From: Verrucomicrobiota bacterium
GTDB lineage: Bacteria; Verrucomicrobiota; Verrucomicrobiia; Chthoniobacterales; Terrimicrobiaceae
Length of the DNA stretch: 40,129 nucleotides
Direction: 5' to 3'
NCBI GenBank assembly: GCA_009886045.1
Contig: VFJO01000171.1
Location: forward strand, 1 to 40,129
Made by a program: the position numbers and the translations under genes. Below the pieces are notes generated by a model. It was not told where the DNA came from and ran no database searches. It saw nothing but the letters and a program-made list of their open reading frames with translations. Below are positions 17,566 through 26,917 of this stretch, piece by piece. Every line of letters begins with the position of its first letter. The first letter of the stretch is position 1.

Positions 17566-18684
17566 GTGCGGAATCGGAATCTGGTTGCCATCATCATCTT
17601 CGTTGAATGCTTCGTGCTGACGGCTGGCGTGACGCGCGGGCAGGTCAGCGATGTGGAAAAAAGGCGTCTTTTTATTGAAGCGCGCGAGCAAATCGAACCG
17701 GTTAAGAAGCCTACTCCATCGCCCACACCACGGCCCAAACCGAAACCAGCTGTCCCGACAAGCTCGAAGTCCAAGCCAAAAGCCAAATCGTCCCCCACCC
17801 CGCGCAAGTCGCCTGCAACGGTAGAAAAAGCCACGCCCAGGCCGTCTCCAGAGGAGGGCCAAAATTCGAAATCTACAGAGCAATCTCAAGTCGAATCCTC
17901 TCCAAAAGAAAACCCTGAGAAACAGGATTCGAGTGATTACATCCTCATCCCCGGCGAGGAGTCTCCCTCCTCGCCGACTTTGCCAACACCAGTACCACCC
18001 ACCAAGGTTGATGCTAAAAAACTGCCAACGCCAGCCCCCATAAGCCCCCAGCTTCCCAAGGGAAAAACGCCGGCAGGCAGATCTCTCGAGGCACCGATTC
18101 TCATCGAGAAATCAGGCCTCCAGGAAGTGGAAGGATACGAGCCGCCAGCCAGATCGACATTCGGCGGCTTCATGAAGCGCTATCGATACCTGACACCCGC
18201 CGTCCGCAAGGCTATAGATGGGGCGAAGGTGCAGCGAGGACGTTGGAAATACATCATCGTTCACAACAGCGGAACCCGACAAGGAAATGCGCGTATTTTT
18301 GAGAACTACCACCGCAAGGTTCGCAAAATGCAAAACGGACTCGCGTATCATTTTGTCATTGGAAACGGCAATTCCTCGGGCAATGGACAAATCGAAATCG
18401 GCAATCGCTGGACGCGCCAGATCAACGGCGGACATGTCGCGAGCGACTACCTCAACGACATCTCGCTCGGCATCTGCCTCGTCGGAGACCTCAATCGCGA
18501 CCTCCCCACCAAGGACCAACTGGGAGCCCTAGACGAACTCTGCAGCTATCTTCGAGACCGTATCGGAAAAATTAAAGGCCGCCCCGCAATCGTCAAAGGC
18601 CATAAAGAAATCAATCCCAAGCCGACCGATTGTCCCGGCGACCGCTTTCCTCTTGGCTGGCTCCGGAAGAGATTCGGCAGCTGA
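17566..18684 (+). CDS. Secreted N-acetylmuramoyl-L-alanine amidase-like protein (PGRP/amidase_2 domain)
   Basis: The protein probably cleaves or binds peptidoglycan outside the cytoplasmic membrane. From the GTG at 17566 it begins with a signal-anchor-like segment (RNRN then LVAIIIFVECFVLTAG). A long low-complexity Pro/Ser/Lys linker follows (about residues 40-185, with repeats such as PTPSPTPRPKPKP). The C-terminal domain has KYIIVHNSGT, YHFVIGNG, LGICLVGDL and a final KGHKEINPKPTDCPG, where the two His and the Cys match the zinc ligands of amidase_2 enzymes. TTG starts at 17503 and 17524 (the latter overlapping the truA stop) are alternatives. The enzyme's bond specificity is not shown. Confidence 0.82.
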   Translation: MRNRNLVAIIIFVECFVLTAGVTRGQVSDVEKRRLFIEAREQIEPVKKPTPSPTPRPKPKPAVPTSSKSKPKAKSSPTPRKSPATVEKATPRPSPEEGQNSKSTEQSQVESSPKENPEKQDSSDYILIPGEESPSSPTLPTPVPPTKVDAKKLPTPAPISPQLPKGKTPAGRSLEAPILIEKSGLQEVEGYEPPARSTFGGFMKRYRYLTPAVRKAIDGAKVQRGRWKYIIVHNSGTRQGNARIFENYHRKVRKMQNGLAYHFVIGNGNSSGNGQIEIGNRWTRQINGGHVASDYLNDISLGICLVGDLNRDLPTKDQLGALDELCSYLRDRIGKIKGRPAIVKGHKEINPKPTDCPGDRFPLGWLRKRFGS

Positions 18685-18695
18685 TCAAGGTTCCA

Positions 18696-19862
18696 ATGCG
18701 CGATTTTTTTCTGTGGTTTGTAGCTGGCGAGGAGAGTGGAGACGCACGGGCGGTGGAGGTCATGCAGGCCATCAAATCCCATCATCCTTCAGTTATCTTC
18801 GGCGGAGCTGGCGGCAATTCCATGCAGGCGCTAAGCGAGGAGCAATTCGATAATTGGGTTCAGCGTGCTGCTGTCACCGGTTTGTGGGATGTCCTGAAAA
18901 ACTACGGCTACTTCAGGAAAAAGTTCAACGCGATGTTGACGACCATTCGTAACAAAAAACCCGATGCCGTTGTGCTGGTCGATTATCCGGGCTTCAACCT
19001 CCGCCTAGCACGGACACTTAGGGATAGCGGGTACAACGGAAAAATCCTCTACTACATCAGCCCCCAAGTCTGGGCATGGAATAAAGGGCGAATTCCCAAG
19101 ATGGCACGCTATCTGGATCTGATGATCTGTGTTTTTCCTTTTGAGGCCCCGATGTATGAAGCCAGCGGTCTGCATACCGTCTTTGTGGGGCATCCCTTGC
19201 TTGAAGCGCTTGCTGGCCAGATGGAAAAATTCGAGCGCGAACCGAGTTTGCTTGGACTTTTTCCAGGAAGTAGGGAACGAGAAGTGCAAAGGAATTTTCC
19301 CGTAATGCTCGAAGCAGCCCGTTTGGTAGCCAACCAAATGCCAGATGTTCGTTTTGAAGCCTCCGCAGCATCCCAATCGCGTGCCGAGAACATGCGCCAG
19401 ATGGCAGCGGGTTTTCCAATCGAAATCCGCGAAGGCAACGCCCACGAACTCATGCAACGCGCGACGGCAGGAATCGTCTGCTCAGGCACAGCCACACTGG
19501 AAGCCGCATTTTTCGGCCTTCCCTACGCCATCATCTACAAAACAGCTTGGTTAACCTTCGAGGTCGGCAAGCGCCTTCTCGATGTCAACGCACTGGGAAT
19601 TGTAAATATTTTAAACAACTACCGCATGAATCCGCCTGCCAATCCAGCCTTACCTGCGAAAGCTGCTCCCCACGTCGTGCGAGAATTCATTCAGAACGAT
19701 GCCACTCCGCAGTCCCTCGCAGAGGAATCCCTTCGACTGATGAAAAGCGAATCGGTACGCCTGGAGCTTCGCAACCAACTCGTCGAAATCATCTCCACGC
19801 TCAAAGCCGAAGGCGCAACCAACAGAGCCGCAAAGACCCTCCTTAAAGCTCTGAGCAAATAA
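18696..19862 (+). CDS. lpxB: Lipid-A-disaccharide synthase
   Basis: LpxB is a GT19 glycosyltransferase that joins lipid X and UDP-diacylglucosamine at the inner membrane during lipid A synthesis. The sequence shows FVAGEESGDARAVEVM, the family block YYISPQVWAWNKGRIP and the nucleotide-binding region LGLFPGSREREV, with GTATLEAAFFGLP near the C-terminus. The ORF begins at 18630 inside the amidase gene; the ATG at 18696 gives a family-like 388-residue protein. No other lpx genes are adjacent. A perfect palindrome follows 33 nt after the stop. Confidence 0.95.
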   Translation: MRDFFLWFVAGEESGDARAVEVMQAIKSHHPSVIFGGAGGNSMQALSEEQFDNWVQRAAVTGLWDVLKNYGYFRKKFNAMLTTIRNKKPDAVVLVDYPGFNLRLARTLRDSGYNGKILYYISPQVWAWNKGRIPKMARYLDLMICVFPFEAPMYEASGLHTVFVGHPLLEALAGQMEKFEREPSLLGLFPGSREREVQRNFPVMLEAARLVANQMPDVRFEASAASQSRAENMRQMAAGFPIEIREGNAHELMQRATAGIVCSGTATLEAAFFGLPYAIIYKTAWLTFEVGKRLLDVNALGIVNILNNYRMNPPANPALPAKAAPHVVREFIQNDATPQSLAEESLRLMKSESVRLELRNQLVEIISTLKAEGATNRAAKTLLKALSK

Positions 19863-19895
19863 CATACCAAGTCTAAACCAAAACTAAAGTGCTCG

Positions 19896-19931
19896 AACCA
19901 AAAAAATGAACGATCGTTCATTTTTTTGGTT
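19896..19931. terminator. Palindrome copy 4 (36 bp, perfect), probable bidirectional terminator
   Basis: It is identical to copy 1 over the whole 36 bp, including the outer CG before and TTTG after. It lies between convergent lpxB and rapA, 33 and about 90 nt after their stops. The A and T tracts on both sides of the core could serve termination in both directions. The stem is AT-rich, so terminator strength is uncertain. Confidence 0.6.
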
Positions 19932-20020
19932 TGTTGAGGGACGGGGGTAATGGCTGGCGAGGTTAGGGAGCTTTGTGCTTTTGCGGCGGAACGGCTATTT
20001 TGAAAAACGTGGTGGGGGCG

Positions 20021-22741
20021 TTACTTTGATAGGCGCAGCACGAGTTTGAGCGTGTCGGAGCGGATGGTTGCAGAATCTATGGCATTCAGGAGCGATGCTT
20101 TCAGGGCTTGAAGGGCTTCGATTTCGCTGGGACGGATGTGATCGTTTATGAGGCGCAAGTCTTCGAGGCGGTCGATTTCGGCTGTGATTTGATCTGATGC
20201 CTTTTGGCGGGCGGTTTGGATGATGGCTTCTTTACGGGCGTTTGCAAATTCAGCCGCCTTTGCGAGCATTGCCGGTAGGTGCTTCTTCTTGAAGACAGGA
20301 GTGTCGAGGAGAGTGAAGACATCCCCCGTTTCTAGGACGGCGTTGCGAAACTCGTCGTCGTCACAACAGTCTTTTAGTGATTGATCCACCACAATACGCA
20401 AAGGGGTGGCTGGCAGGAAGCGGTCGGCATGCAGAGTGGGAGGGGCGATGGATTCGATGACGAAGTGGGCTTCGAGGAGAATGCCATCCGCCTGATCAGA
20501 TTTGCAAACGGCGAAAACCGAGTTTCCCGTTTCCATTCCGAGAATGGCATCGAGTGCGGCGAGAACGAGGGGGTGGTCGGGTGTGACAAATCCAATGTCC
20601 TCGCGCGAGAGAGCGCGACTGCGCTGGAAGGTTACCGTGGTGCCTTCCGAGGCGAGGCCTGGGAGCGTGGCGGTCTGGGATCCACCGCTCTTGAGCAGAT
20701 AGCTCCGCAAACCGAGTTCCTCAACCTGAACTCCCAAATGGTCGAGCATGCGGATGAAGAAGGCTTCAAAGTCGGAATCAGCATCCTGACGCTGAATCGA
20801 CTCGATGAGTGGTTTGGCAATTTCTGGGCGGTTGGAATTGAGCTCGAGAAGTCGATCGTGGCCACCTTGAAGTCGTTTGGTGATTTTCTTGGCTTCTGCG
20901 GAGGTTTCCCTGATGAGTTGAGCCAATCCAGCAGGAGCAAGGTTTTCCGAGAGGGCTTGGATTTTTTTCTCAAAGCGAAGCATGAGATCGGAGGCTCCGT
21001 GGGGATTTTTTTGAAAGGCGTCGAGCGCCTCGTGATACCAGTGCGCGAGCACATCAGCGCGGGTGCCCTCCTCGAACGGGACATGGATATGAATGGTCGA
21101 GGTCTGGCCGATTCGGTCGAGGCGTCCGATACGCTGCTCGAGCAACTCGGGATTGTCCGGCAGATCGAAGAGCACTAGGTGGTGGGCAAATTGGAAATTC
21201 CGGCCTTCGCTGCCAATTTCGGAGCAGATAAGCAAGCGGGCTCCATCATCCTCGGCGAAGTAGGCGGCGTTGCGGTCTCGTTGGAGCAGGGTGAGGCCCT
21301 CGTGGAAGACTGCGGCGGCGATTTTGATTTCCTTCTGCAGACGGTTCAGGATTTCTGTGGCCGTATCCGGGGACTTGCAGATTACGAGCACCTTTTGCTT
21401 TTTGAGTTCTTTGAGAAGGGCGATTAACCAACGAATTTTTGCGGCAGATTCGTCCGGCTCTTGAGCCAGAGGTGCCAAGTGGGCCTTGCGTTTAGGGAAG
21501 CCAGATAGGGCGGCACGGGTATTTCGAAAGATAACCCTCCCCGTCCCGTATTCGTCGAGCAGCGCGGTGACCACGCGATCGCGTGCGGAGACATCTCCCG
21601 CCAAAAAAGCGGCATAGTGATCAGCCACACGCGTGCCTTTGAATATCGAGGCCTTCGGGATCTTTTTTCCCGCCAGGAGCGCATCGATGGATTTTGCGAC
21701 GGACTCGTAGTGGTCGGATTCCTTGAGAAAGGCATCCAAGTCGTCGTAGCGGTTGGGGTCGAGCAGGCGGAGGCGCGCGAAATGGCCTTCCATGCCGAGT
21801 TGCTGCGGGGTTGCCGTGAGCAGAAGCAGTGAGGAAGCCGCCACAGCGAGGGATTCGACCAGTTGATACTCCGGCCCGGCCTCTGCGGGCGACCATTGGA
21901 GATGATGGGCTTCGTCCACCACCAGAAGGTCCCACCCGGCCTCGCGCGCTTGGGCCGCACGTTTGGGATTGCTCGAAAGAAAATCAATCGCGCAAATGAC
22001 GAGCTGGCTGTCGAGGAAGGGATTGGCTCCATCCAACTCCAGCGAGGCGCAACGGTCCTCATCGAAAATGCTGAAGGAAATCTGAAACCGGCGGTACATT
22101 TCCACAAACCACTGGTTGAGCAAAGCCGGGGGCAGAAGAATCAGAATACGACCTGCGCGGCCTGTGATGTGGAGCCGGTGCAGAATGAGCCCAGCCTCGA
22201 TCGTTTTACCAAGGCCCACCTCATCGGCCAGAAGGACTCTGGGGTTCATCCGAGCGGAGACATCTGCGGCGATGGAAATCTGGTGTGGAATCAAATCCAC
22301 GCGGCCACCGGAAAAGCCACGAATCGGACTCTGGCGCATCTCGCGACGGCGGTGCAGACATTCCACCCGGAGCTTGAAGCGCTCCAACTCATCCACCTGA
22401 CCGGCGAGGAGACGATCTTCGGGTTTAGAAAAGGTGATGTTGTCGGAAAGTTCCGCCTCGGCGACATCCCTCGACCCGCAGCGATAGGTTAGCAAACCGC
22501 CGGTATTGATGAGAGAGTCCACATGAAGACTCTCGCCGGAGTGCGTTCGCACGGAGTCACCCTCCTTGAAAGCCACACGTCGGATAGGAGCACTGCCGAG
22601 GGCGTAGTGGCGGTGTTCGCTTGCGGCAGGAAAAAAAATTTCGGCGCGGCCGAACTCACTTTTTAAGACAATGCCGAGACCGAGCTCTGGCTCTGTATCG
22701 CTGACCCATCGTTGGCCGGGAGCGGGAGTGATTTTACTCAT
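20021..22741 (-). CDS. rapA: RapA-like SNF2-family ATPase (RNA polymerase recycling factor)
   Basis: RapA is a Swi2/Snf2 ATPase that binds RNA polymerase and promotes its recycling after termination. The resemblance runs over the whole length: N-terminal PGQRWVSDTEPELGLG, helicase motif I ADEVGLGKTIEAG (about 173-183), DEAH box (276-279), LLTATPQQLGMEGHFARLRL, and motif VI QRIGRLDRIGQ. The C-terminal block with LEDLRLINDHIR is also RapA-like. The protein is 906 residues against about 968 in E. coli. The ATG at 22741 overlaps the ABC-F stop (ATGA) and is preferred over 22762. Its presence outside gammaproteobacteria is notable. Confidence 0.92.
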   Translation of the reverse strand: MSKITPAPGQRWVSDTEPELGLGIVLKSEFGRAEIFFPAASEHRHYALGSAPIRRVAFKEGDSVRTHSGESLHVDSLINTGGLLTYRCGSRDVAEAELSDNITFSKPEDRLLAGQVDELERFKLRVECLHRRREMRQSPIRGFSGGRVDLIPHQISIAADVSARMNPRVLLADEVGLGKTIEAGLILHRLHITGRAGRILILLPPALLNQWFVEMYRRFQISFSIFDEDRCASLELDGANPFLDSQLVICAIDFLSSNPKRAAQAREAGWDLLVVDEAHHLQWSPAEAGPEYQLVESLAVAASSLLLLTATPQQLGMEGHFARLRLLDPNRYDDLDAFLKESDHYESVAKSIDALLAGKKIPKASIFKGTRVADHYAAFLAGDVSARDRVVTALLDEYGTGRVIFRNTRAALSGFPKRKAHLAPLAQEPDESAAKIRWLIALLKELKKQKVLVICKSPDTATEILNRLQKEIKIAAAVFHEGLTLLQRDRNAAYFAEDDGARLLICSEIGSEGRNFQFAHHLVLFDLPDNPELLEQRIGRLDRIGQTSTIHIHVPFEEGTRADVLAHWYHEALDAFQKNPHGASDLMLRFEKKIQALSENLAPAGLAQLIRETSAEAKKITKRLQGGHDRLLELNSNRPEIAKPLIESIQRQDADSDFEAFFIRMLDHLGVQVEELGLRSYLLKSGGSQTATLPGLASEGTTVTFQRSRALSREDIGFVTPDHPLVLAALDAILGMETGNSVFAVCKSDQADGILLEAHFVIESIAPPTLHADRFLPATPLRIVVDQSLKDCCDDDEFRNAVLETGDVFTLLDTPVFKKKHLPAMLAKAAEFANARKEAIIQTARQKASDQITAEIDRLEDLRLINDHIRPSEIEALQALKASLLNAIDSATIRSDTLKLVLRLSK

Positions 22742-24624
22742 AAGGTCGAAAGTTCCTCCCAACGGGCGTAGAGACGCTCGATCTCGGAGCGAGCAGATTG
22801 AAGTTTGGCCAAGATAGCCGAGGCTTCCGAGGTCCGCTCGATTTGGAATTTGGGATCGTTCAGCAAGTCTTCAAGCGCGACGGCGGCTTGTTCGACTTCA
22901 AGAATTTTTTTCTCCATTCCTTCCAGTTCGGATTTTTCCTTGTAGGTCAGCTTGCGCCCAACGGGAGCTGGGACGACGACGGGCTTGGAAGCCGGCGCGT
23001 CGAATGTGCGGGCAAGATTTTTGCCGTTCTGGTCGCGGTGTTTTTTCTTCTCTAGGTAATAAGAATAGTTGCCCGACTGAATGTGAATGCCACCTGACTC
23101 GAAAGCTATGATCTGGTCGCAAATACGGTCCAAGAAGTAGCGGTCGTGACTGACCACAAGGACTGTGCCATCGAAGACGGCGAGTGCCTCTTCCAGCATG
23201 CGCAGGCTGCTCAGATCGAGATCATTTGTTGGCTCATCGAGGATGATCACATTGCCTCCTCGACACAGGGTCTTTGCAAGCATGAGCCTTGCACGCTCTC
23301 CTCCAGAGAGATTATCAACTCGCTCGTTGACTCGAGATTCATCGAACAAAAATCGGCGCAGGTAGGATCGGACCGTAAGCATTTGTGTTCCGAACCGAAC
23401 CATGCCACTTGTGCCGCCAATTTCTTCCATGACAGTACCGACTCCATTGAGCTGAGCGCGGCTTTGGTCAATGTAGTTAAAAACGACGCGCTTTCCGATG
23501 GTTGCGCTACCCTCGCTTGGTTCCTGTTGACCGAGGCAGATACGAAGAAGCGTGGTCTTGCCGACACCGTTTCGCCCGACGATGCCTGTGCACTGGCCCG
23601 GCCGGAGCGAGAGATCGAGATTACGAAAGAGCCATCGTTGCGAATCGCCGCGCGGGATTGAGACACCCCCATTCACCAATTCCACGGCTGTGTTACCGAT
23701 TTCCGGTGCTGGAGGAATGAGAAGATCCATTTCACGTTCCTCTGGCGGGGCGCTTTGACCTGCAACTTGGTAGAATGACTCCAAGCGGTTTTTGGATTTG
23801 GAACGCTGAGCACGAACCCCGGCGCGAACGTATTCGAGCTCGGCCTTAATGAAACGCTGACGGCGGCGTTCGGATTGTTCCACGATCTGCTGTCGAAGCG
23901 CCTTGGATTCCAGATAGGCGGTATAATTTCCTGGATGCGAGAACGCCTGTCCGAAGCTTATTTCCACAATGCGGGTGGCGATGGTTTCTAAAAAATACCT
24001 ATCGTGAGTTACAAAAATAATCGCCCCGGGGAAGCTCTGGAGAAACCCTTCGAGCCAGTCAATCGACTCCGCATCGAGATGGTTTGTCGGCTCGTCCAGC
24101 AGCAGAAGATCGGGCTGGGAGGCAAGAGCACGACAGAGTGCTACACGGCGTTTCTCACCGCCCGAGAGAGGGGCGACGGGGGCGTCAAGCGGAGGGGCGT
24201 CGAGCGCTCCAGCCAGAGATTTGATGCGGGTCTCGAGGTTCCAACCATCCGCATGCTGGATGAGATCGAGAAGCTCGTGGAGCTCGGCATCGGTCCCCTC
24301 ACCGCTTTCGTAGCGGCGCATCCACTCCACGAGATCGGCGGCGCCGGACTCGATATTTTCAAGAACTGTGCGTGTGGGATCGAGTTCAAATTCCTGCGGA
24401 AGGTAGCCGGTGCGAAGCCCACGACGGCGCGAGGTTTCTCCAGAGTCTGGATCATTTGCTCCGGCGAGGATTTTCAGAAGACTTGTCTTGCCACAGCCAT
24501 TGCGTCCAACGAGGCCGACTTTCTCTCCTGGCGAGACGGTGAGTGTGACTCCGTTGAGAAGAACCTGAGTGCCATAAGCGAGCTTGATTTCTTGGGCGGA
24601 GAGGAGTGATGGGATTGCGGACAT
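22738..24624 (-). CDS. ABC-F family ATPase, Uup-like
   Basis: The 628-residue protein has two ATP-binding cassettes and no membrane domain. The first has GRNGCGKTS (about 40-48), LSGGEKRRVAL and LLLDEPTNHLD; the second has GRNGVGKTT, LSGGERARLML and IILDEPTNDLD. A basic linker (ELEYVRAGVRAQRSKSKNR) joins them. A C-terminal charged coiled-coil region (about 545-628) matches the Uup branch. ABC-F proteins act on the ribosome or, for Uup, influence transposon excision and replication. It starts 1 nt after yraN ends and is coupled to rapA. Confidence 0.9.
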   Translation of the reverse strand: MSAIPSLLSAQEIKLAYGTQVLLNGVTLTVSPGEKVGLVGRNGCGKTSLLKILAGANDPDSGETSRRRGLRTGYLPQEFELDPTRTVLENIESGAADLVEWMRRYESGEGTDAELHELLDLIQHADGWNLETRIKSLAGALDAPPLDAPVAPLSGGEKRRVALCRALASQPDLLLLDEPTNHLDAESIDWLEGFLQSFPGAIIFVTHDRYFLETIATRIVEISFGQAFSHPGNYTAYLESKALRQQIVEQSERRRQRFIKAELEYVRAGVRAQRSKSKNRLESFYQVAGQSAPPEEREMDLLIPPAPEIGNTAVELVNGGVSIPRGDSQRWLFRNLDLSLRPGQCTGIVGRNGVGKTTLLRICLGQQEPSEGSATIGKRVVFNYIDQSRAQLNGVGTVMEEIGGTSGMVRFGTQMLTVRSYLRRFLFDESRVNERVDNLSGGERARLMLAKTLCRGGNVIILDEPTNDLDLSSLRMLEEALAVFDGTVLVVSHDRYFLDRICDQIIAFESGGIHIQSGNYSYYLEKKKHRDQNGKNLARTFDAPASKPVVVPAPVGRKLTYKEKSELEGMEKKILEVEQAAVALEDLLNDPKFQIERTSEASAILAKLQSARSEIERLYARWEELSTL

Positions 24625-24625
24625 T

Positions 24626-25069
24626 TTAGAAGGAAAAGATATCGGGGGTGTTGAAAGCGTTTTGAATGTGGCGAACTTCGAGGGGTGGGCCGATGACGAC
24701 TTCGATGATGTCGAACCTGTATGTGATATCTGGCATGTCCAGCATGCGGAGCCATTTCATTGCGCCGCGAATAATGAGGCTCTGTTTTTTTTCGTCAACC
24801 GCATCCGATGGTCGTCCAAATTCCTCATGCGAGCGGGTCTTGACTTCCACGAAAACAAGCTCTCCATGCGGCTTATCGCGGCAAACGATATCGACCTCGC
24901 CGCCATGCGGGGCGCGGAAATTGCGGTGAAGGATTTTGTGGCCATGGCGCTGGAGATAAGCGGCGGCGAGGTTCTCGCCCAGATTGCCGAGGGCGATATG
25001 CGCCGCCTCACCAGGGTTCGGCTTGCGCAACCGGCGCAAAACTTCGGCGATGGATTGGACAAGGGCCAT
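24626..25069 (-). CDS. yraN: UPF0102 / YraN-family endonuclease-like protein
   Basis: The 147-residue protein has the family core GNLGENLAAAYLQRHGHKILHRNFRAPHGGEVDIVCRD followed by LVFVEVKTRS. This gives the D...E.K pattern of restriction-endonuclease-like folds. Its biological role is poorly defined in any organism. The ATG at 25069 overlaps rnhB by about 60 nt; the upstream start at 25129 would overlap more and is less family-like. The rplS-rnhB-yraN order is a common bacterial arrangement. Confidence 0.88.
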   Translation of the reverse strand: MALVQSIAEVLRRLRKPNPGEAAHIALGNLGENLAAAYLQRHGHKILHRNFRAPHGGEVDIVCRDKPHGELVFVEVKTRSHEEFGRPSDAVDEKKQSLIIRGAMKWLRMLDMPDITYRFDIIEVVIGPPLEVRHIQNAFNTPDIFSF

Positions 25070-25622
25070 GGGCGCGAAGTTTGGCAAAGTGTTCGCGAGT
25101 TGGGTAGCCTTTATGCTTCGCAAAACCATACTCGGGATAGAGGCGGTCGTTTTCCAACATGATGAGATCGCGTTCGACCTTGGCGATGATACTTGCCGCA
25201 GCGATGCTCAAGCTTAGGCCATCACCACCGACCAGTGCAGTCTGCGGGCATGGGAAATTAGGAACGGGTAGCCCGTCTATGAGGGCGTGGGCGGGGCGGG
25301 GCGAAAGTTGCTCGATGACCGCGCGCATCCCAGAGTGCGTGGCGCCGAGGATGTTCAGGCGGTCGATTTCCTGCGACGGGATTGCGATGGATGTCCAGCG
25401 AATCTCAAAATTCCCCGTGATCTCCGCGTAAAGTCGCTCGCGCGCTTTGGGTGTGAGTTTTTTGGAGTCGTTGAGGCCGTGCAGCTCAAAATCCGGTGGC
25501 AGGATGACTCCGCCAACAACAACAGGACCTGCGAGCGGTCCACGACCTGCCTCATCGATACCCGCGATGGGGGTGAAGCCCAGAGAAGACAGACGATGCT
25601 CATGAATGAGGGAGCAAGGCAT
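25008..25622 (-). CDS. rnhB: Ribonuclease HII
   Basis: RNase HII removes ribonucleotides from DNA and RNA from RNA/DNA hybrids. The N-terminal catalytic motif GIDEAGRGPLAGPVV is complete (first Asp and Glu), GLNDSKKLTPKARERL follows, and the typical C-terminal segment HRRSFAPV is present. The length of 204 residues is normal. The 3' end overlaps the start of yraN. Confidence 0.95.
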   Translation of the reverse strand: MPCSLIHEHRLSSLGFTPIAGIDEAGRGPLAGPVVVGGVILPPDFELHGLNDSKKLTPKARERLYAEITGNFEIRWTSIAIPSQEIDRLNILGATHSGMRAVIEQLSPRPAHALIDGLPVPNFPCPQTALVGGDGLSLSIAAASIIAKVERDLIMLENDRLYPEYGFAKHKGYPTREHFAKLRAHGPCPIHRRSFAPVAQAEPW

Positions 25623-25876
25623 GCGAAGTGTTTAAAGTGAGATCATCAAGGTTTAAGGCTTCAGACACTCTCCTTGCGGAGCAAAACCCTTACGGTGATG
25701 GCACGGCAGACTACACGCTGGCGAGTGAGAGGCCCAAAAACTTCAAGTTTATATCGGAATGAAATAGGAATGCACAATGACACGCATCATGCCTGTGCAT
25801 TCTATAACTAGTGATCAGTTGAAAAAACCAATCGATCAAAAACCCAAGCTCAGAACGAGAACGTCGTTTGAGCCAC
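25623..25876. other. 254-bp gap between rplS and rnhB with a hairpin
   Basis: No gene is visible. A 9-bp inverted repeat (GAATGCACA at 25768-25776, TGTGCATTC at 25794-25802) lies downstream of rplS. On the minus strand it is followed only by a mildly T-rich stretch (CTATTTC), so it is at best a weak terminator or a regulatory or processing hairpin. Confidence 0.5.
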
Positions 25877-26230
25877 TCAGGAGCGGTCAGTCCGGTCTTT
25901 AACCGTGGTGGCCGATTTTCCTTTGCGGGAGCGGAGGTAGTTCAACTTGGCACGGCGTACAGCACCACGGCGCTCGACCTCGATCTTGGCGATACGAGGT
26001 GAATGAATTGGGAAAACGCGTTCCACACCCTCACCGTAGGAAACACGGCGGACGGTGAAGTTTTCATTAATACCAGCGCCTTTGCGGCCTATCACGATAC
26101 CTGAATAAATCTGGATTCGTTCTTTTTCGCCTTCCACCACGCGGGTGTGGACTTTGATCGTGTCTCCAACTTGGAAAGGGGTGATGTCGGACTTGAATTG
26201 TTCGGCTTCGATTTTTTGTATCAGGTTCAT
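25877..26230 (-). CDS. rplS: 50S ribosomal protein L19
   Basis: L19 sits at the 30S-50S interface of the ribosome. The 117-residue sequence shows the family pattern [26 protein letters not shown], then [14 protein letters not shown] and [17 protein letters not shown]. The usual partners rpsP, rimM and trmD are not upstream; instead a pseudopilin gene lies 16 nt before it, an unusual neighbour. Confidence 0.97.
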   Translation of the reverse strand: MNLIQKIEAEQFKSDITPFQVGDTIKVHTRVVEGEKERIQIYSGIVIGRKGAGINENFTVRRVSYGEGVERVFPIHSPRIAKIEVERRGAVRRAKLNYLRSRKGKSATTVKDRTDRS

Positions 26231-26246
26231 GGAAATTTAGAAAACA

Positions 26247-26867
26247 CTAGTCTAGAGTCGCAGTAAAACCGCCAACGACGTTAGTGTTAGTTGCTTGATT
26301 ATTTTGAAGAACGGTACCATCACCACCTTTGCGGAAAACAACAAACCCTTTGGTTCCATAAGGTTTTCCAGTGGCAACAGGAGCGGTAGCACTGGCTTTA
26401 TTGGTGAAATTCGAGGTACTGAAGATCACTACCGCTGAATCATTAGTTTCAGAGACTTGATAAGCAACCAATGCACGGGTTGTGCCAGCCACGCTGGTTA
26501 CCACCGTGTTGCTTGAGACCGTGATAGGAGGAGCCGAACACATCTTGGCAAGATCGGCTAAGGTCATGTAGCCATTTGTAACAATGCCTGACCACGCTGC
26601 CCAGGATGCAGTTGGAAGATCTCCTGGCCAAGCAAGGTTGGTATCGCCAGTTGTTGAGCCGTCCAGAGCGATCTGCTGAGCCACAAGATGAAGTTGTTTC
26701 ATATTGCTCAGCGTTTGAGTCATTTGACCACGAGCTAGGGCACCGGTGATGGCTGGCAGAGACAGCGAAGCAAGAATGGCGATGATTGAAATAACCACCA
26801 ACAACTCGATCAGCGTAAATGCGGTAAGCCGTTTGAGAAGTTTTACAGAATTAGAAAAGTTTTTCAC
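26247..26867 (-). CDS. Pseudopilin-like protein with prepilin cleavage motif
   Basis: The 206-residue protein starts (GTG) with a short basic leader and the type IV prepilin/pseudopilin motif TAFTLIELLVVISIIAILA, with Glu at +5. Ala, not Gly, precedes the cleavage site, as is common in PVC proteins. The rest is a Thr/Ser/Ala-rich exported domain ending in a GGFTATLD tail. Such proteins are exported and processed by a prepilin peptidase; many PVC genomes hold large sets of unknown role. It lies alone between dapL and rplS without secretion-system genes. The function is unknown. Confidence 0.82.
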   Translation of the reverse strand: MKNFSNSVKLLKRLTAFTLIELLVVISIIAILASLSLPAITGALARGQMTQTLSNMKQLHLVAQQIALDGSTTGDTNLAWPGDLPTASWAAWSGIVTNGYMTLADLAKMCSAPPITVSSNTVVTSVAGTTRALVAYQVSETNDSAVVIFSTSNFTNKASATAPVATGKPYGTKGFVVFRKGGDGTVLQNNQATNTNVVGGFTATLD

Positions 26868-26917
26868 AGTAGAAATGAGTAGAGGGTTGAGAGACTAAAT
26901 AAAGCGAAAGAACGAGT

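Noticed and set aside
20381-21178. 265-residue plus-strand ORF
   Set aside because: Antisense to the well-supported rapA gene.
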